Positions 24,911 through 33,196 of a stretch of DNA of 64,000 nt are shown here, in pieces; the first letter of the stretch is position 1, and each line of letters opens with the position of its first letter. The notes under the pieces are model-generated. The model was not told the DNA's origin. It was given only the letters and a program-made list of their open reading frames with translations, and did not search any database. The DNA comes from Caldilineae bacterium (GTDB lineage: Bacteria; Chloroflexota; Anaerolineae; Epilineales; Epilineaceae): assembly GCA_020634625.1 (NCBI GenBank), contig JACKBJ010000020.1, forward strand, positions 5,212-69,211, given 5' to 3'. The position numbers and the translations under genes were made by a program.

Positions 24911-26077
24911 TCAGCGATCGTCGTTTCCGTTGAAGGCCGCCGGCAAGTAGATGCGGCTGCCCGCGATGGCCGGGCCGATCTCCAGGGCCAGCGCTTCGTC
25001 CAGGTAGCTGGCGTCGCCGCCGGCGGTTCGGGCTCCTCCATAGACCAGCATGCGACCGCCCCGCGCATCCCAGACCGCGCCATGCCCGGCCCGCGGCTGC
25101 GGCACCGCACCTTCCGCCTCGAGCCGTTCCCAGCTGGGGCGACCCGGATCGTCGTAGTCGAGCCGCCAGAGATCGGCCAGGTCCTCGGCGCCGGCTTCGC
25201 TGGCCACGTAGCCCCCGAAGAGGTAGCCGGCCGCGGACTCGCCATCGAAGATCAGGCTGGCGCCGATGCGCGCGCCCGGCGCACCCTCGGGCGCGATCGG
25301 CGTGAGGCGCTGCCAGGCATCGGCCTCGTCGATCCGAGCCAGATCCAGACGCCAGATCGCGTCCACCGGCTGGCCCATCCCGTCCTGACCGAAGGCAACG
25401 ACCAGGTGTCCGCTGCCAGATTCGACCGCCAGAGCCTGGTGCAGGTAGGCGAAGGGCGTCGGCGGCAGCGGCTCCCAGTCGCTCCCATCCTGCGACAAGT
25501 CGAGGCTGTAGGCCGCATCCTGAAGCGTATTGGTCCCGTACAGATCACCGCCGAACAGAACCGCGCGTCGACGGGCGGCGTCATAGACCAGTGCCGGGAA
25601 CCAGAGCGGCAGGGATCGTTCGGACTCCATTCGGGACCAGACTCCACTGTCGAGATCCAGGAAGAAAGTCTGGCCTTCCTCGCAGTCGCAGACCAGCAGC
25701 AGGCGATCGCCCTCGGGATCGACCAGCGCCCGTGCACCGATCAGGCCGCGGCCCGTCTGCCGGGGTCGGGGCAGATCGCCGCTGCCCCGCAGGTCCGTCC
25801 AGGAACCCTCGGGGCTGGCGAGATCGAGCTGTCGCGCCCGTCCCGGTAGGCCGAAGCCGGACTCGCCGCCGATGACCACCAGCGCGTTCCCGGGCGTGAC
25901 CAAGGCCGAATGTCCGGCCAAGGGCTGGTCGGATGCGAGCTGGGTCCATGCGTAGCGCAGGTCCTCGTGGTCGGGCATGGCGACGGCCGGGCGCTGAGCC
26001 AGCAGGGCAACCAGCAGCGGCAGGATTAACGGAAGCATGCGGCGCACGGGGCGCTTCGTCGGGGCGGTGGTCGTCAC
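24911..26077 (-). CDS. exported Kelch-repeat beta-propeller protein
   Basis: A 388-residue exported protein. The start is GTG at 26077, with GGAGGA seven bases upstream; the in-frame ATG at 26173 has no such site. The signal sequence MLPLILPLLVALLAQRPAVA follows a short basic segment. Six or so Kelch-like blades follow, recognisable by ALVVIGGESG, RRAVLFGGDLYG, AAGYLFGGYVAS and RMLVYGGART each followed by a distant Trp. The C-terminus is SRIYLPAAFNGNDDR, the short LP motif shared with other exported proteins here, but without a P/T linker before it. The function is probably binding; no active site is seen. Confidence 0.75.
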   Translation of the reverse strand: MTTTAPTKRPVRRMLPLILPLLVALLAQRPAVAMPDHEDLRYAWTQLASDQPLAGHSALVTPGNALVVIGGESGFGLPGRARQLDLASPEGSWTDLRGSGDLPRPRQTGRGLIGARALVDPEGDRLLLVCDCEEGQTFFLDLDSGVWSRMESERSLPLWFPALVYDAARRRAVLFGGDLYGTNTLQDAAYSLDLSQDGSDWEPLPPTPFAYLHQALAVESGSGHLVVAFGQDGMGQPVDAIWRLDLARIDEADAWQRLTPIAPEGAPGARIGASLIFDGESAAGYLFGGYVASEAGAEDLADLWRLDYDDPGRPSWERLEAEGAVPQPRAGHGAVWDARGGRMLVYGGARTAGGDASYLDEALALEIGPAIAGSRIYLPAAFNGNDDR

Positions 26078-26137
26078 TTCGGATTCCTCCAGGATGGCGT
26101 CTCGTCGCGCGGCGGTTTCCAGACGCCACAGGCTACC

Positions 26138-26143
26138 ATTATC
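26138..26143 (-). promoter_or_regulatory. possible -10 box of the Kelch protein gene
   Basis: GATAAT on the minus strand (26143-26138) lies about 60 bases before the GTG at 26077. No -35 hexamer fits at 16-18 bases. The same GATAAT sequence is the -10 of better-supported promoters upstream of argH and the HiPIP gene. Confidence 0.35.
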
Positions 26144-26223
26144 CTTGCGTTTGGCGAAGCCAGCGGGGGTCACCCGAACGCCGGAGCCGCATCACGACGC
26201 CAGATCGATAGGATGCCCACGCA

Positions 26224-27630
26224 ATGGCCACTCCGCTCGTCCCCAGGCTCGGGACCCCCGAGCCGTCCCGAGGACCCGACCGCCGGGTCGCGGAGCGCTG
26301 GCGCGCGTGCCTGGCAGGCTGCCTGTTGCTGCTGTCCGGCATCGGCGGCTGTGGGGGACCGGTCGCGAAGCCGCGATCCGATCCGGCTCCGAGTCGGGTG
26401 GATTCAGCGAGCCTGTCTCCGACGCCGAGCCCGGGAGCGCCGAGCCCGGCGCCGGCCGAACCGGCCGGGCTGGCATCGCCGACCGTCGACCGCCTCGAGC
26501 CACGTCCGTCGCGAGCGCCGGCAGGAGCGGCGCGGATTCGACTCGAATCGGTCGCCGGCGGTTTCGAGCAACCGCTGCTGATCCTGGATGCCGGCGACGG
26601 GCGATCGCGGCTCTACGTCGCCGAGCGCGCCGGGACGCTGCGTGCCTTCGACCCGACCGAAGCGTTCGAAGCACCGCGGCTGGTGCTCGACCTGCGCGCC
26701 TCGGTCGAGACCGACCACCCGGAGCAGGGCTTGCTCGGCCTGGCCTTCCACCCCGATTTCGAGTCCAACGGCCGGCTCTTCGCCAGCTACACCGCGGTGG
26801 GCGGCGATGCCCGGGTGACCGAGCTGGCCTACGATCGGGCCGCCGACGCCTTCGATCCGACGCGAGAGCGAGAGCTGCTCCGGATTCCCCAGCCCGCGAA
26901 GAACCACAACACCAGCCACCTCGCCTTCGGCCCGGACGGCATGCTCTACCTTGGCGTGGGCGATGGGGGCGGGGCCAACGACCCATCCGGCAACGGTCAG
27001 AATCCGGCCAGCTTGTTGGGAAAGATCCTCCGAATCGACGTGGATCGGATGGACCACGGGCTGGCCTATGCCATTCCGCCCGACAACCCCTATGTCGGTG
27101 AGCCGGGTCATGCCGCGGAGACCTGGGTCTGGGGCCTGCGCCATCCCTGGCGCTTCAGCTTCGATCGTGGCTCCGGGGCGCTGTTCGTCGGCGAGGTCGG
27201 CCAGGCCGACTGGGAAGAGGTCGACCGCCTCGAGGGCGGACCGGGCTTTACCGGCGCCAACCTCGGCTGGCCCGTATTCGAGGCCGAGCACTGCCTCGCG
27301 TCACCCGACGCCTGCAGCACCCCGGACGCGCGGTCGATGCGCCCGCCGATCCTGAGCTACGCCCACTCGGACGGCAACTGTTCCATCATCGGCGGCTTCG
27401 TCTACCGCCCGCTCGATGCCGGCGACCGACTCGCCGGCACCTATCTGTTCGCCGACTTCTGCAGCGGCCGCATCTGGGGCGCGAGTCCGTCGGCCTCGGG
27501 CATCTGGACGCAGCGGGAGCTGGCCGACACCGACCTGAGCATCAGCAGCTTCGGCGAGGACGCGGCAGGTCGACTCTATGTGAGCGACCTGGCGGGAGGC
27601 GCCATCTACCGGATCGACAGCGAGCGCTGA
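26224..27630 (+). CDS. PQQ-dependent sugar dehydrogenase-like exported protein (soluble glucose / sorbosone type)
   Basis: A 468-residue protein of the glucose/sorbosone dehydrogenase beta-propeller family. The N-terminal hydrophobic segment ends in SGIGGCGG, a plausible lipobox with Cys43, so it is probably a lipoprotein. A Pro/Ser linker (about 55-95) precedes the propeller: LLGLAFHPDF, NTSHLAFGPDGMLYLGVGDGGG (with the family histidine), GKILRIDV, GLRHPWRFSFD and EVGQADWEEVD. Members oxidise aldose sugars using PQQ and pass electrons to a membrane carrier. PQQ biosynthesis genes are absent from this window. Two genes later a di-heme cytochrome c is a possible electron acceptor (inference). 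Confidence 0.87.
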   Translation: MATPLVPRLGTPEPSRGPDRRVAERWRACLAGCLLLLSGIGGCGGPVAKPRSDPAPSRVDSASLSPTPSPGAPSPAPAEPAGLASPTVDRLEPRPSRAPAGAARIRLESVAGGFEQPLLILDAGDGRSRLYVAERAGTLRAFDPTEAFEAPRLVLDLRASVETDHPEQGLLGLAFHPDFESNGRLFASYTAVGGDARVTELAYDRAADAFDPTRERELLRIPQPAKNHNTSHLAFGPDGMLYLGVGDGGGANDPSGNGQNPASLLGKILRIDVDRMDHGLAYAIPPDNPYVGEPGHAAETWVWGLRHPWRFSFDRGSGALFVGEVGQADWEEVDRLEGGPGFTGANLGWPVFEAEHCLASPDACSTPDARSMRPPILSYAHSDGNCSIIGGFVYRPLDAGDRLAGTYLFADFCSGRIWGASPSASGIWTQRELADTDLSISSFGEDAAGRLYVSDLAGGAIYRIDSER

Positions 27631-27656
27631 GCCGCGATCGACCCGCGAGCTCCAGC

Positions 27657-28451
27657 TCAGCCGGGCTTCCGAGCGACGGCCACCAGGGTCGTTCCGCGCA
27701 TCCATCGCCGGAATCGGTGGTCGACCCCGAGCAGGGTCGGCATCAGGCTGGTATAGGCCCGGTAGGCCGGGCTGTCGCCGAAGCGGTCGAAGCGATGCTC
27801 GGCGCCCGACCGGCGCAACGATCGATCGTAGGCTCGCATGACCGAGCGCTGGAATGGAAAGCCCTCCGTGGACAGGTCGAGCAGATCGAAGTCCGCCAGG
27901 AGGCGCTCCAACTCCGTCACGGAGAACCGCGTGACGTGGCCGGCGTAATCATCCATCACCGTCCATTGTCGCCGATCATGGGGCGTGGTCAGGATCAGGA
28001 TGCCCTTCGGGCGCAGAATCGTCCGAGCGTAATCCAGGATACGCTCGGGCGATTCGACGTGTTCCAGCACCTCCGAGCAGACGGCCAGATCGAAGGCGGC
28101 CCGCCAGGACTCGGGTGGGGCCTCGGTGGCGTCGCCAACGAGGAAGCTCGCCCGGCCGCCCAGGCTGCCCGAGCGGCGCGCCGCCAGGCTCGCCAGCGCG
28201 ATGGCGCGCGCGCTCGGATCGACGCCGATCACCGGGTAGCCGCTCGCGGCCAGAGCCATTGTGCTGCGGCCGAGACCGCAGCCGATGTCGAGGGTCGCAC
28301 AGCCGGCCGGGGCACCGGTCCACGCCCGTGCCAGCGCCACCGTGGTCTGCGTCAGATGACGCAGCAAGGGATCGCGGTGCTGCGAGCGCATCAGCTGGTT
28401 GAGCTCGGCCTCGTAGATCTGCACCTGCTGCTCCTGTTCGGATCCCGGCAT
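27657..28451 (-). CDS. class I SAM methyltransferase (UbiE/UbiG-like)
   Basis: A 264-residue class I methyltransferase. Motif I is ATLDIGCGLGRSTMALA, post-I is VIGVDPS, motif II FDLAVCSEVLEHVESPERIL and motif III LRPKGILILTTP. The EVLEHV signature places it with UbiG-like and glycan- or lipid-associated methyltransferases. The C-terminal third has a FDRFGDSPAYRAYTSLMPTLLG segment probably for substrate binding. The acceptor is unknown. It is convergent with the sugar dehydrogenase gene (27 bases apart) and divergent from the cytochrome c gene. Confidence 0.82.
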   Translation of the reverse strand: MPGSEQEQQVQIYEAELNQLMRSQHRDPLLRHLTQTTVALARAWTGAPAGCATLDIGCGLGRSTMALAASGYPVIGVDPSARAIALASLAARRSGSLGGRASFLVGDATEAPPESWRAAFDLAVCSEVLEHVESPERILDYARTILRPKGILILTTPHDRRQWTVMDDYAGHVTRFSVTELERLLADFDLLDLSTEGFPFQRSVMRAYDRSLRRSGAEHRFDRFGDSPAYRAYTSLMPTLLGVDHRFRRWMRGTTLVAVARKPG

Positions 28452-28486
28452 GCGGGCCCACCTGGGCCAAGCGAGGGATGCCCGCG

Positions 28487-28495
28487 ATTATAGCA
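28487..28495 (-). promoter_or_regulatory. extended -10 promoter of the methyltransferase gene
   Basis: TGC directly precedes consensus TATAAT (28492-28487) on the minus strand, 35 bases before the ATG at 28451. No -35 element is obvious. Confidence 0.55.
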
Positions 28496-28540
28496 GGCCC
28501 GACCTCGGCGCTCCCCCGTCCCCGATCCGTCGGCCTGGGC

Positions 28541-28546
28541 TATAAT
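28541..28546 (+). promoter_or_regulatory. -10 box of the cytochrome c gene
   Basis: A consensus TATAAT lies 46 bases before the ATG at 28593. It is divergent from, and 48 bases away from, the methyltransferase -10. The -35 region is C-rich with no TTG, so activation by a regulator is possible. Confidence 0.5.
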
Positions 28547-28592
28547 CCCCTGCGTTCCCGAATCGCCCCCTCGCACTGCCCTGGATGACTCC

Positions 28593-29267
28593 ATGCACTC
28601 GACCTGCTCGGCTTCGGCCATCCGGCGGACCCTGGCGAGCCTGACGCTCGTCGCCTGCGCCACCGTGAGCGGTGCCTGCCTGTCCAAGCCGGCGCCGACC
28701 GCCCCGCCGGGCGGCGTCGAGCTGTACACGCGCTACTGTGCGGCTTGCCATGGCGCGAACGGAAAGATCGCCGAGGCGGTCACGAATCCGGTGACCATCT
28801 CGCATCCGGAGTTCCTGCGCGCGGTCGATGACCAGTTCCTCTTCGACAGCATCGCCTACGGCCGACCGGGCGCCAACGGGCGCGGACGCCCCGGGAGCAA
28901 GATGTCGGCCTTCGGCCTCGACGAGGGCCGGGTCCTGAGCGATGACGAGATCCGGCTGATCGTCGGCTACCTGCGCAGCTGGCAGACCGAGCCCAGTATC
29001 GAACTCGAGCCCTTCTCGTCGGCGGGTGGCGATCCGCTCGCGGGAGCGGCCATCTACGCGGCACAATGCTCGGCCTGCCACGGCGAGGACGGATGGGGCA
29101 CGGCAGGTCCACGGCTTGCCGGTGCGACGTTGCAGGCGACCGCCAGCGACGCCTACCTCCGCCACTCGATCCTGACGGGCCGGCCGGGCACGGCGATGCC
29201 GTCCGTGCCGCTCAGCGATGCCGACATGGCCGACCTGGTCGCCTTCATCCGCGGGCTGGACGATTGA
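28593..29267 (+). CDS. exported di-heme cytochrome c
   Basis: A 224-residue exported c-type cytochrome with two heme-binding motifs: CAACH (Cys49, Cys52, His53) and CSACH (Cys159, Cys162, His163). Each is followed by a class I cytochrome fold of about 90 residues; likely methionine axial ligands are in KMSAF and TAMPS. The N-terminus is hydrophobic with several cysteines (VSGACLSK), possibly a lipoprotein site but not a perfect lipobox. It would carry electrons outside the cytoplasmic membrane. It is followed after 17 bases by a disulfide oxidoreductase gene, fitting the need to manage heme-ligating thiols. Confidence 0.9.
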   Translation: MHSTCSASAIRRTLASLTLVACATVSGACLSKPAPTAPPGGVELYTRYCAACHGANGKIAEAVTNPVTISHPEFLRAVDDQFLFDSIAYGRPGANGRGRPGSKMSAFGLDEGRVLSDDEIRLIVGYLRSWQTEPSIELEPFSSAGGDPLAGAAIYAAQCSACHGEDGWGTAGPRLAGATLQATASDAYLRHSILTGRPGTAMPSVPLSDADMADLVAFIRGLDD

Positions 29268-29284
29268 ACATCGGGAGCGTCAAG

Positions 29285-29836
29285 ATGTCGACCGACAGGC
29301 AAATAGCGTCGGATTCCAGGCCGCCGATCGACGGTCTTCTGGAACGCCATGGCGCGCAGCTGGCGCTCGTGGCGGCCTGGACCGCCATGCTCGGCAGCCT
29401 GTACTTCAGCGAGGTGATGCACTTCGAGCCGTGTCGGCTGTGCTGGTTCCAGCGCATCCTCATGTACCCGATCGCCCTGATCGGCCTGGTCGGCATCCTG
29501 CGTGCCGACCGCGGGGCATCGCTGTACATCCTGCCGCTCTCGTTCCTGGGCATGCTCGTTTCCGGCTACCACGTGCTGCTGCAGCATGGATTCTTCTCGG
29601 AGTCGAATGCCTGTCTGCGCGGCGTCCCCTGCTCGGCACGCTACATCAACTGGATGGGCTTCGTCACGATCCCGGTGCTCGCATTGGCCGGTTTCCTCGT
29701 CATCGGCTTCGCCAGCTCGGCGGCGCTGCGGGCCGCGCCGCGCGACGATCCGTTCCGGCGCCGCGTGCTTGCCGCGCTGATCCCTGTCGCGGCCGTCCTG
29801 GCCTGCTTCGCGCTCCTGCTCATCACCCGTACTTGA
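29285..29836 (+). CDS. disulfide bond formation protein, DsbB/BdbC family
   Basis: A 183-residue four-helix membrane protein. Cys50 and Cys53 in EPCRLCWFQRILMYP form the quinone-facing pair typical of DsbB/BdbC, and Cys110 and Cys116 in ACLRGVPCSARYINW form the second, periplasm-side pair. Such proteins reoxidise a thioredoxin-like partner (DsbA/BdbD), passing electrons to quinone. No partner thioredoxin gene is nearby. The start at 29285 is chosen because GGGAG lies nine bases upstream and the frame farther upstream belongs to the cytochrome gene's shadow. It sits between a cytochrome c and a heme-type membrane protein. Confidence 0.9.
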   Translation: MSTDRQIASDSRPPIDGLLERHGAQLALVAAWTAMLGSLYFSEVMHFEPCRLCWFQRILMYPIALIGLVGILRADRGASLYILPLSFLGMLVSGYHVLLQHGFFSESNACLRGVPCSARYINWMGFVTIPVLALAGFLVIGFASSAALRAAPRDDPFRRRVLAALIPVAAVLACFALLLITRT

Positions 29837-29878
29837 TCGCGCCCCGCGCGACCCCGAACAAGGAAAGACCCCGAAACC

Positions 29879-30349
29879 ATGGTCGATTCGATCTTTCAAC
29901 CCGTGCTCGTGCTGCACTCGCTGCTCCGCTGGGCCGTCGTCGTCCTGCTGGCGCTGGCGCTGCTTTCGGCGCTTCGGGGCTGGCTCGGCCGCCGCAGCTG
30001 GTCGCCGAGCGACGACAAGCTCGGACGCTTCCTCACGATGAGCGCCGACCTGCAGCTGCTTCTCGGCCTGCTGCTCTACGCGATCAGCCCGATCACGGTC
30101 AAGGCCCGGGCCGACATGGGCGCGGCCATGGCCGACGCGCAGCTCCGCTACTGGTCGGTCGAGCACTTCAGCCTGATGCTCGTGGCGATCGTGCTGATCC
30201 ACGTCGGTCGCGCACGCAGCCGCCGGGCGATCGACGCCGTCCTCAAGCACAAGCAGGCGGCCATCTTCTTCGGCCTGGCCGCGCTGGCGCTCCTGGTCGG
30301 CGTCCCCTGGCCCTTCCTGCCCAACGGTCGGCCCTGGCTGCCCTTCTAG
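29879..30349 (+). CDS. four-helix membrane protein, cytochrome b-like small family
   Basis: A 156-residue integral membrane protein with four hydrophobic helices. Conserved-looking histidines lie in LVLHSLLRW, RYWSVEHFSLML and IVLIHVGRARS; the SADLQLLLGLLLYAISPITVKA segment and the end GVPWPFLPNGRPWLPF fit a small family, also found in Bacteroidota, often labelled cytochrome B. Heme binding is suggested by the membrane histidines but is not proven. It follows the BdbC gene by 42 bases and ends before a strong hairpin, so 28593-30349 is likely one three-gene unit. Confidence 0.7.
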   Translation: MVDSIFQPVLVLHSLLRWAVVVLLALALLSALRGWLGRRSWSPSDDKLGRFLTMSADLQLLLGLLLYAISPITVKARADMGAAMADAQLRYWSVEHFSLMLVAIVLIHVGRARSRRAIDAVLKHKQAAIFFGLAALALLVGVPWPFLPNGRPWLPF

Positions 30350-30401
30350 GTGCCTCACCTGCGCGATCCGATGCCTTGGATCGGGTGCCCGGCAATCCGC
30401 A

Positions 30402-30447
30402 CCGAAACGAGAGCGGCGGCCCCATGGGGCCGCCGCTCTCGTTTCGG
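30402..30447. terminator. 46-base perfect palindrome between convergent genes (bidirectional terminator)
   Basis: Each 23-base arm is the exact reverse complement of the other; the arm starts CCGAAACGAGAGCGGCGG and the centre is CCCCATGGGG. It lies 52 bases after the membrane protein stop and 29 bases before the stop of the convergent 54-residue gene, so it can terminate both. There is no T-run on either side. Confidence 0.75.
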
Positions 30448-30476
30448 AAGCAGCGCAAAGGCCGCAGTCCGGCGGC

Positions 30477-30641
30477 TCAGCTCGGGACTTGTGCCTTCGG
30501 CGCCATCTTCAGCAGCTTCGCGACCAGGCGCTCACGCTCCTGACGATCACGAGCCTCGACGATGCGAGCCTTGAGCTTCTTGACGCGCTTGTCCTGCTTG
30601 CGCCGCTGCACCAGCCGTCGGTGCTTCTCGGATGCAGCCAT
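30477..30641 (-). CDS. small basic helical protein, 54 residues
   Basis: The start at 30641 is preferred over an upstream in-frame ATG because AGGA lies four bases before it. The product is rich in Lys/Arg (MAASEKHRRLVQRRKQDKR) and is predicted to be one or two amphipathic helices, ending LLKMAPKAQVPS. It resembles small conserved bacterial proteins of the DUF6800 type (short, with an ERHR...RRRK pattern), but I am not sure of that name. The charge suggests RNA or ribosome binding. It is monocistronic between a palindromic terminator and its own -10 box, which supports it as a real gene. Confidence 0.6.
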   Translation of the reverse strand: MAASEKHRRLVQRRKQDKRVKKLKARIVEARDRQERERLVAKLLKMAPKAQVPS

Positions 30642-30737
30642 GGGTTCCTGGTCCTTGCCGTGCTGGCTTCTCAAGACGGCCTCCACCCGCGCCGGCGGCG
30701 GCGGGGTGTCCGTCTCTGCGTGGGATGTCAGGGGTTG

Positions 30738-30743
30738 AGTCTA
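30738..30743 (-). promoter_or_regulatory. possible -10 box of the 54-residue protein gene
   Basis: TAGACT on the minus strand, 97 bases before the ATG at 30641. No clear -35 was seen. It lies in the 306-base gene-free stretch 30642-30947, which otherwise holds only the aminotransferase -10 box. Confidence 0.35.
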
Positions 30744-30844
30744 GCCCAAGCGCTGCCCGGAGGCCAGGGCGCGAGCAGGATCGGCGCGGCGCCTCGCGGT
30801 CGGCGTCGGTCCGCGCCGGGCTGGCGACGACCCCGGAAGGCACC

Positions 30845-30850
30845 TAGAAT
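30845..30850 (+). promoter_or_regulatory. possible -10 box of the aminotransferase operon
   Basis: TAGAAT, identical to the box before the gene at 5964, lies 97 bases before the ATG at 30948. The position 17 bases upstream reads TGGCGA, a weak -35. Confidence 0.4.
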
Positions 30851-30947
30851 GGAGGCGTTGGGGACTCCCGCTCTGCCCCCGCGGACACCCTTCGATTCAC
30901 CCGTCGCCGCGCAGCGCATCCATCCGGCACCCCAGGGAGCCCGTCGC

Positions 30948-32111
30948 ATGACCAGCCAGCGACTCCAGGACTTCGGCACCTCGATCTTCGCAGAGATGTC
31001 ATCGCTCGCCATCGAACACGGCGCCATCAACCTGTCGCAGGGCTTTCCCGACTTCGATGGCCCTCCGGCGCTGATCGAGCTGGCCCTGGAAGCGATGAAC
31101 GGCGGCCAGAACCAATACGCAAGGTCGATGGGGCATCCGGAGCTGGTGCAGGCGCTGGCGCGGCAGACCCGCGAACACCATGGCCTCGACTACGATCCGT
31201 GGAGCGAGATCGGCGTCTTCTGCGGCGCTACCGAAGCGATCGCCGCCAGCTTGCTGGGCATCCTCGACCCCGGCGACGAAGTCGTCCTGATCGAGCCCTT
31301 CTACGACAGCTATCCGGCGCTGGTCTCGCTGGCGGGCGCCACCGCGCGCTTCGTGACCCTGCGTTTCCCGGACTTCGCCCTCGACGTGCAGGCCCTGGCG
31401 GACTGCATCGGACCCCGAACCCGCGCCATCGTCCTCAACACGCCGCACAACCCCAGCGGCAAGGTCTTCGATGCCCAGGAGCTCGAGGCCATCGCGGGCT
31501 TGTGTCGACGGCACGATCTGATCGTGATCGCGGACGAGGTCTACGAGCATCTGTGTTTTGGTCGGGCACGGCACCGCAGCATCGCCACCCTGCCGGGGAT
31601 GCGCGACCGCACCCTGCGCATCTCCAGCTTCGGCAAGACCTTCTCGATGACGGGATGGAAGGTCGGCTGGGCTCAGGGACCGGCGGCGCTCATCGCGGCC
31701 GCCCAGTCCGCGCACCAGTTCCTGACCTTCTGCGCCGCCAGCCCGCTCCAGGTGGCCGCCGCCCGAGCGATCGATCGTTTCGGCGGCGACTACCTGGCGC
31801 AGCTCCAGCAGGACTATGACAGGCGCCGCAGCCTCCTGATCGAAGGCCTGGAAGCCGCCGGCTTCGGCGTGGCGGCTCCCGACGGCACCTACTTCGTGCT
31901 GGCCGAGTTCTCGGCCCTTTGGGAGGGTGACGACCGCAGTTTCGCCGAGCACCTGGTGCGCGAGATCGGCGTGGCCGCGATCCCGCCGAGCAGCTTCTAC
32001 CGCGCCGAGCCGGAGGAGGGCCGACGCCTCCTGCGCTTCGCCTTCTGCAAGCGCCTCGAGACCCTCGAGGCGGCGCTGTCTCGCCTGGCTCGGCTGCCCA
32101 AGCGGCTGTGA
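30948..32111 (+). CDS. class I PLP aminotransferase (methionine/glutamine-keto acid type, YbdL/KAT-like)
   Basis: A 387-residue fold-type I aminotransferase. The N-terminal INLSQGFPDFDGPP, NQYARSMGHPELVQALA, the substrate motif NTPHNPSGKVF, ADEVYEHLCF, and the PLP lysine Lys230 in SSFGKTFSMTGWKVGWAQG match the kynurenine aminotransferase / glutamine transaminase K / YbdL group. GGGAG eight bases before 30948 fixes the start. These enzymes use glutamine or methionine as amino donor to keto acids. The nitrilase three genes downstream has omega-amidase features, and the two activities together form the known glutamine transaminase/omega-amidase route. The stop overlaps the next gene (GTGA). Confidence 0.9.
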   Translation: MTSQRLQDFGTSIFAEMSSLAIEHGAINLSQGFPDFDGPPALIELALEAMNGGQNQYARSMGHPELVQALARQTREHHGLDYDPWSEIGVFCGATEAIAASLLGILDPGDEVVLIEPFYDSYPALVSLAGATARFVTLRFPDFALDVQALADCIGPRTRAIVLNTPHNPSGKVFDAQELEAIAGLCRRHDLIVIADEVYEHLCFGRARHRSIATLPGMRDRTLRISSFGKTFSMTGWKVGWAQGPAALIAAAQSAHQFLTFCAASPLQVAAARAIDRFGGDYLAQLQQDYDRRRSLLIEGLEAAGFGVAAPDGTYFVLAEFSALWEGDDRSFAEHLVREIGVAAIPPSSFYRAEPEEGRRLLRFAFCKRLETLEAALSRLARLPKRL

Positions 32112-33196
32112 AGGCAACGCCGCAGGGCCCCTCCGCACCCGGCCCACGGACGCGCTCCGGCCACGCGATCGACTATGGTGGCCCCTGTGCGCGCTGCGGC
32201 GAACGCCATGCGATCGACCTGACGGAAGGCGCCGCCGCGGCGGCGCTCGACCTGCTGGCGCTGCTCTGCCGGTCGGAGCGGCTGCCGACGCCGCCCGGCG
32301 GCCCGGCCGGCCCGCTCCTGGCACCGCGCCTGGCCGAGGATGGCGGCCAGATGATCGGCGTGCTGCTGGCCCGAACGCCGTCGGGCGCGACGCTGCGACT
32401 GCGGGCCTTCTCGGGCGCTTGGGACGGCCAGGTGCAGGTGCCGGGCTGGGCGCCTCCGCTGGCCTTCGCGGACGGCCTGCCCGCCTGGCGGCGGGAAGGA
32501 GAGGCGCGGTTGGACGCGCTCGGCGCGGCGATCGCGTCCGAACGTGCCGCAACCTCCGACGAAGGGTCGCGGCTGAGCGCTGCCCTCGTGGCCAACACGC
32601 AGCGCGACGCGCGGCGGCTGGCCGAGCTGCGCACGGCGCACCGCCGAGCCCGGGCCGAGCGACGCGCCCAGCGAGAGGCCTTGTCGGAGGCCAACCCGGG
32701 GCCGGAGACGGAGGCCTCGATTCGGCAGCAGCGCGCGCTCGACGCCGTCAGCCGCGTCGAGCGCCGGCAGCTGCGGGAACTGCGCCAGCACCAGCAACGC
32801 GAAGCGCTTCGGCTGGAAGCGGCGCTGGCCTCGCTCACCGCGGCCGAGACCGAGCTGGTCGAAGCGCGCCGAGCGCTCTCGCGCCAGCTGATGTCCCGCA
32901 TTCATGGCGCCTACCGGATCCCCGATCGAAACGGCGCGCTGCACCCGCTGAGCCGTGCCTTCGGACGACCAGACGCCATGCCCAGCGGCGTCGGCGACTG
33001 CTGCGCGCCGAAGCTCATCGGCTGGGCGTCCCGGCTTGGCTACACGCCGATCGGCCTGGCGGAGTTCTGGTTCGGCAGCCCGCCGCCGGCCGGCGGCCGC
33101 CGGCACGGCGAGCTCTACGGCGCCTGTGCCCGCGCCTGTCAACCCCTGTTGGGCTTCATGCTCTGCCCGATGCCGGATTCGAGTCGCCGCGAATGA
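32108..33196 (+). CDS. N-terminal half of a split RluA-type pseudouridine synthase
   Basis: A 362-residue protein matching the N-terminal region that in many bacteria is fused to an RluA domain. Key shared segments are LRAFSGAWDGQVQVPGW, GVGDCCAPKLIGWA (the ECAAPKL motif), LAEFWFGSPPPAG and HGELYGACARACQPLLGFML. A Zn-ribbon-like CARCGERH and a long charged coiled coil (about residues 130-270) are present. GTG at 32108 overlaps the aminotransferase stop (GTGA), and its own stop overlaps the synthase start (ATGA). Its role is unknown; in fused homologues it is presumed to aid RNA substrate choice. Here the two domains are separate, coupled proteins, or the gene is frameshifted. Confidence 0.75.
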   Translation: MKATPQGPSAPGPRTRSGHAIDYGGPCARCGERHAIDLTEGAAAAALDLLALLCRSERLPTPPGGPAGPLLAPRLAEDGGQMIGVLLARTPSGATLRLRAFSGAWDGQVQVPGWAPPLAFADGLPAWRREGEARLDALGAAIASERAATSDEGSRLSAALVANTQRDARRLAELRTAHRRARAERRAQREALSEANPGPETEASIRQQRALDAVSRVERRQLRELRQHQQREALRLEAALASLTAAETELVEARRALSRQLMSRIHGAYRIPDRNGALHPLSRAFGRPDAMPSGVGDCCAPKLIGWASRLGYTPIGLAEFWFGSPPPAGGRRHGELYGACARACQPLLGFMLCPMPDSSRRE

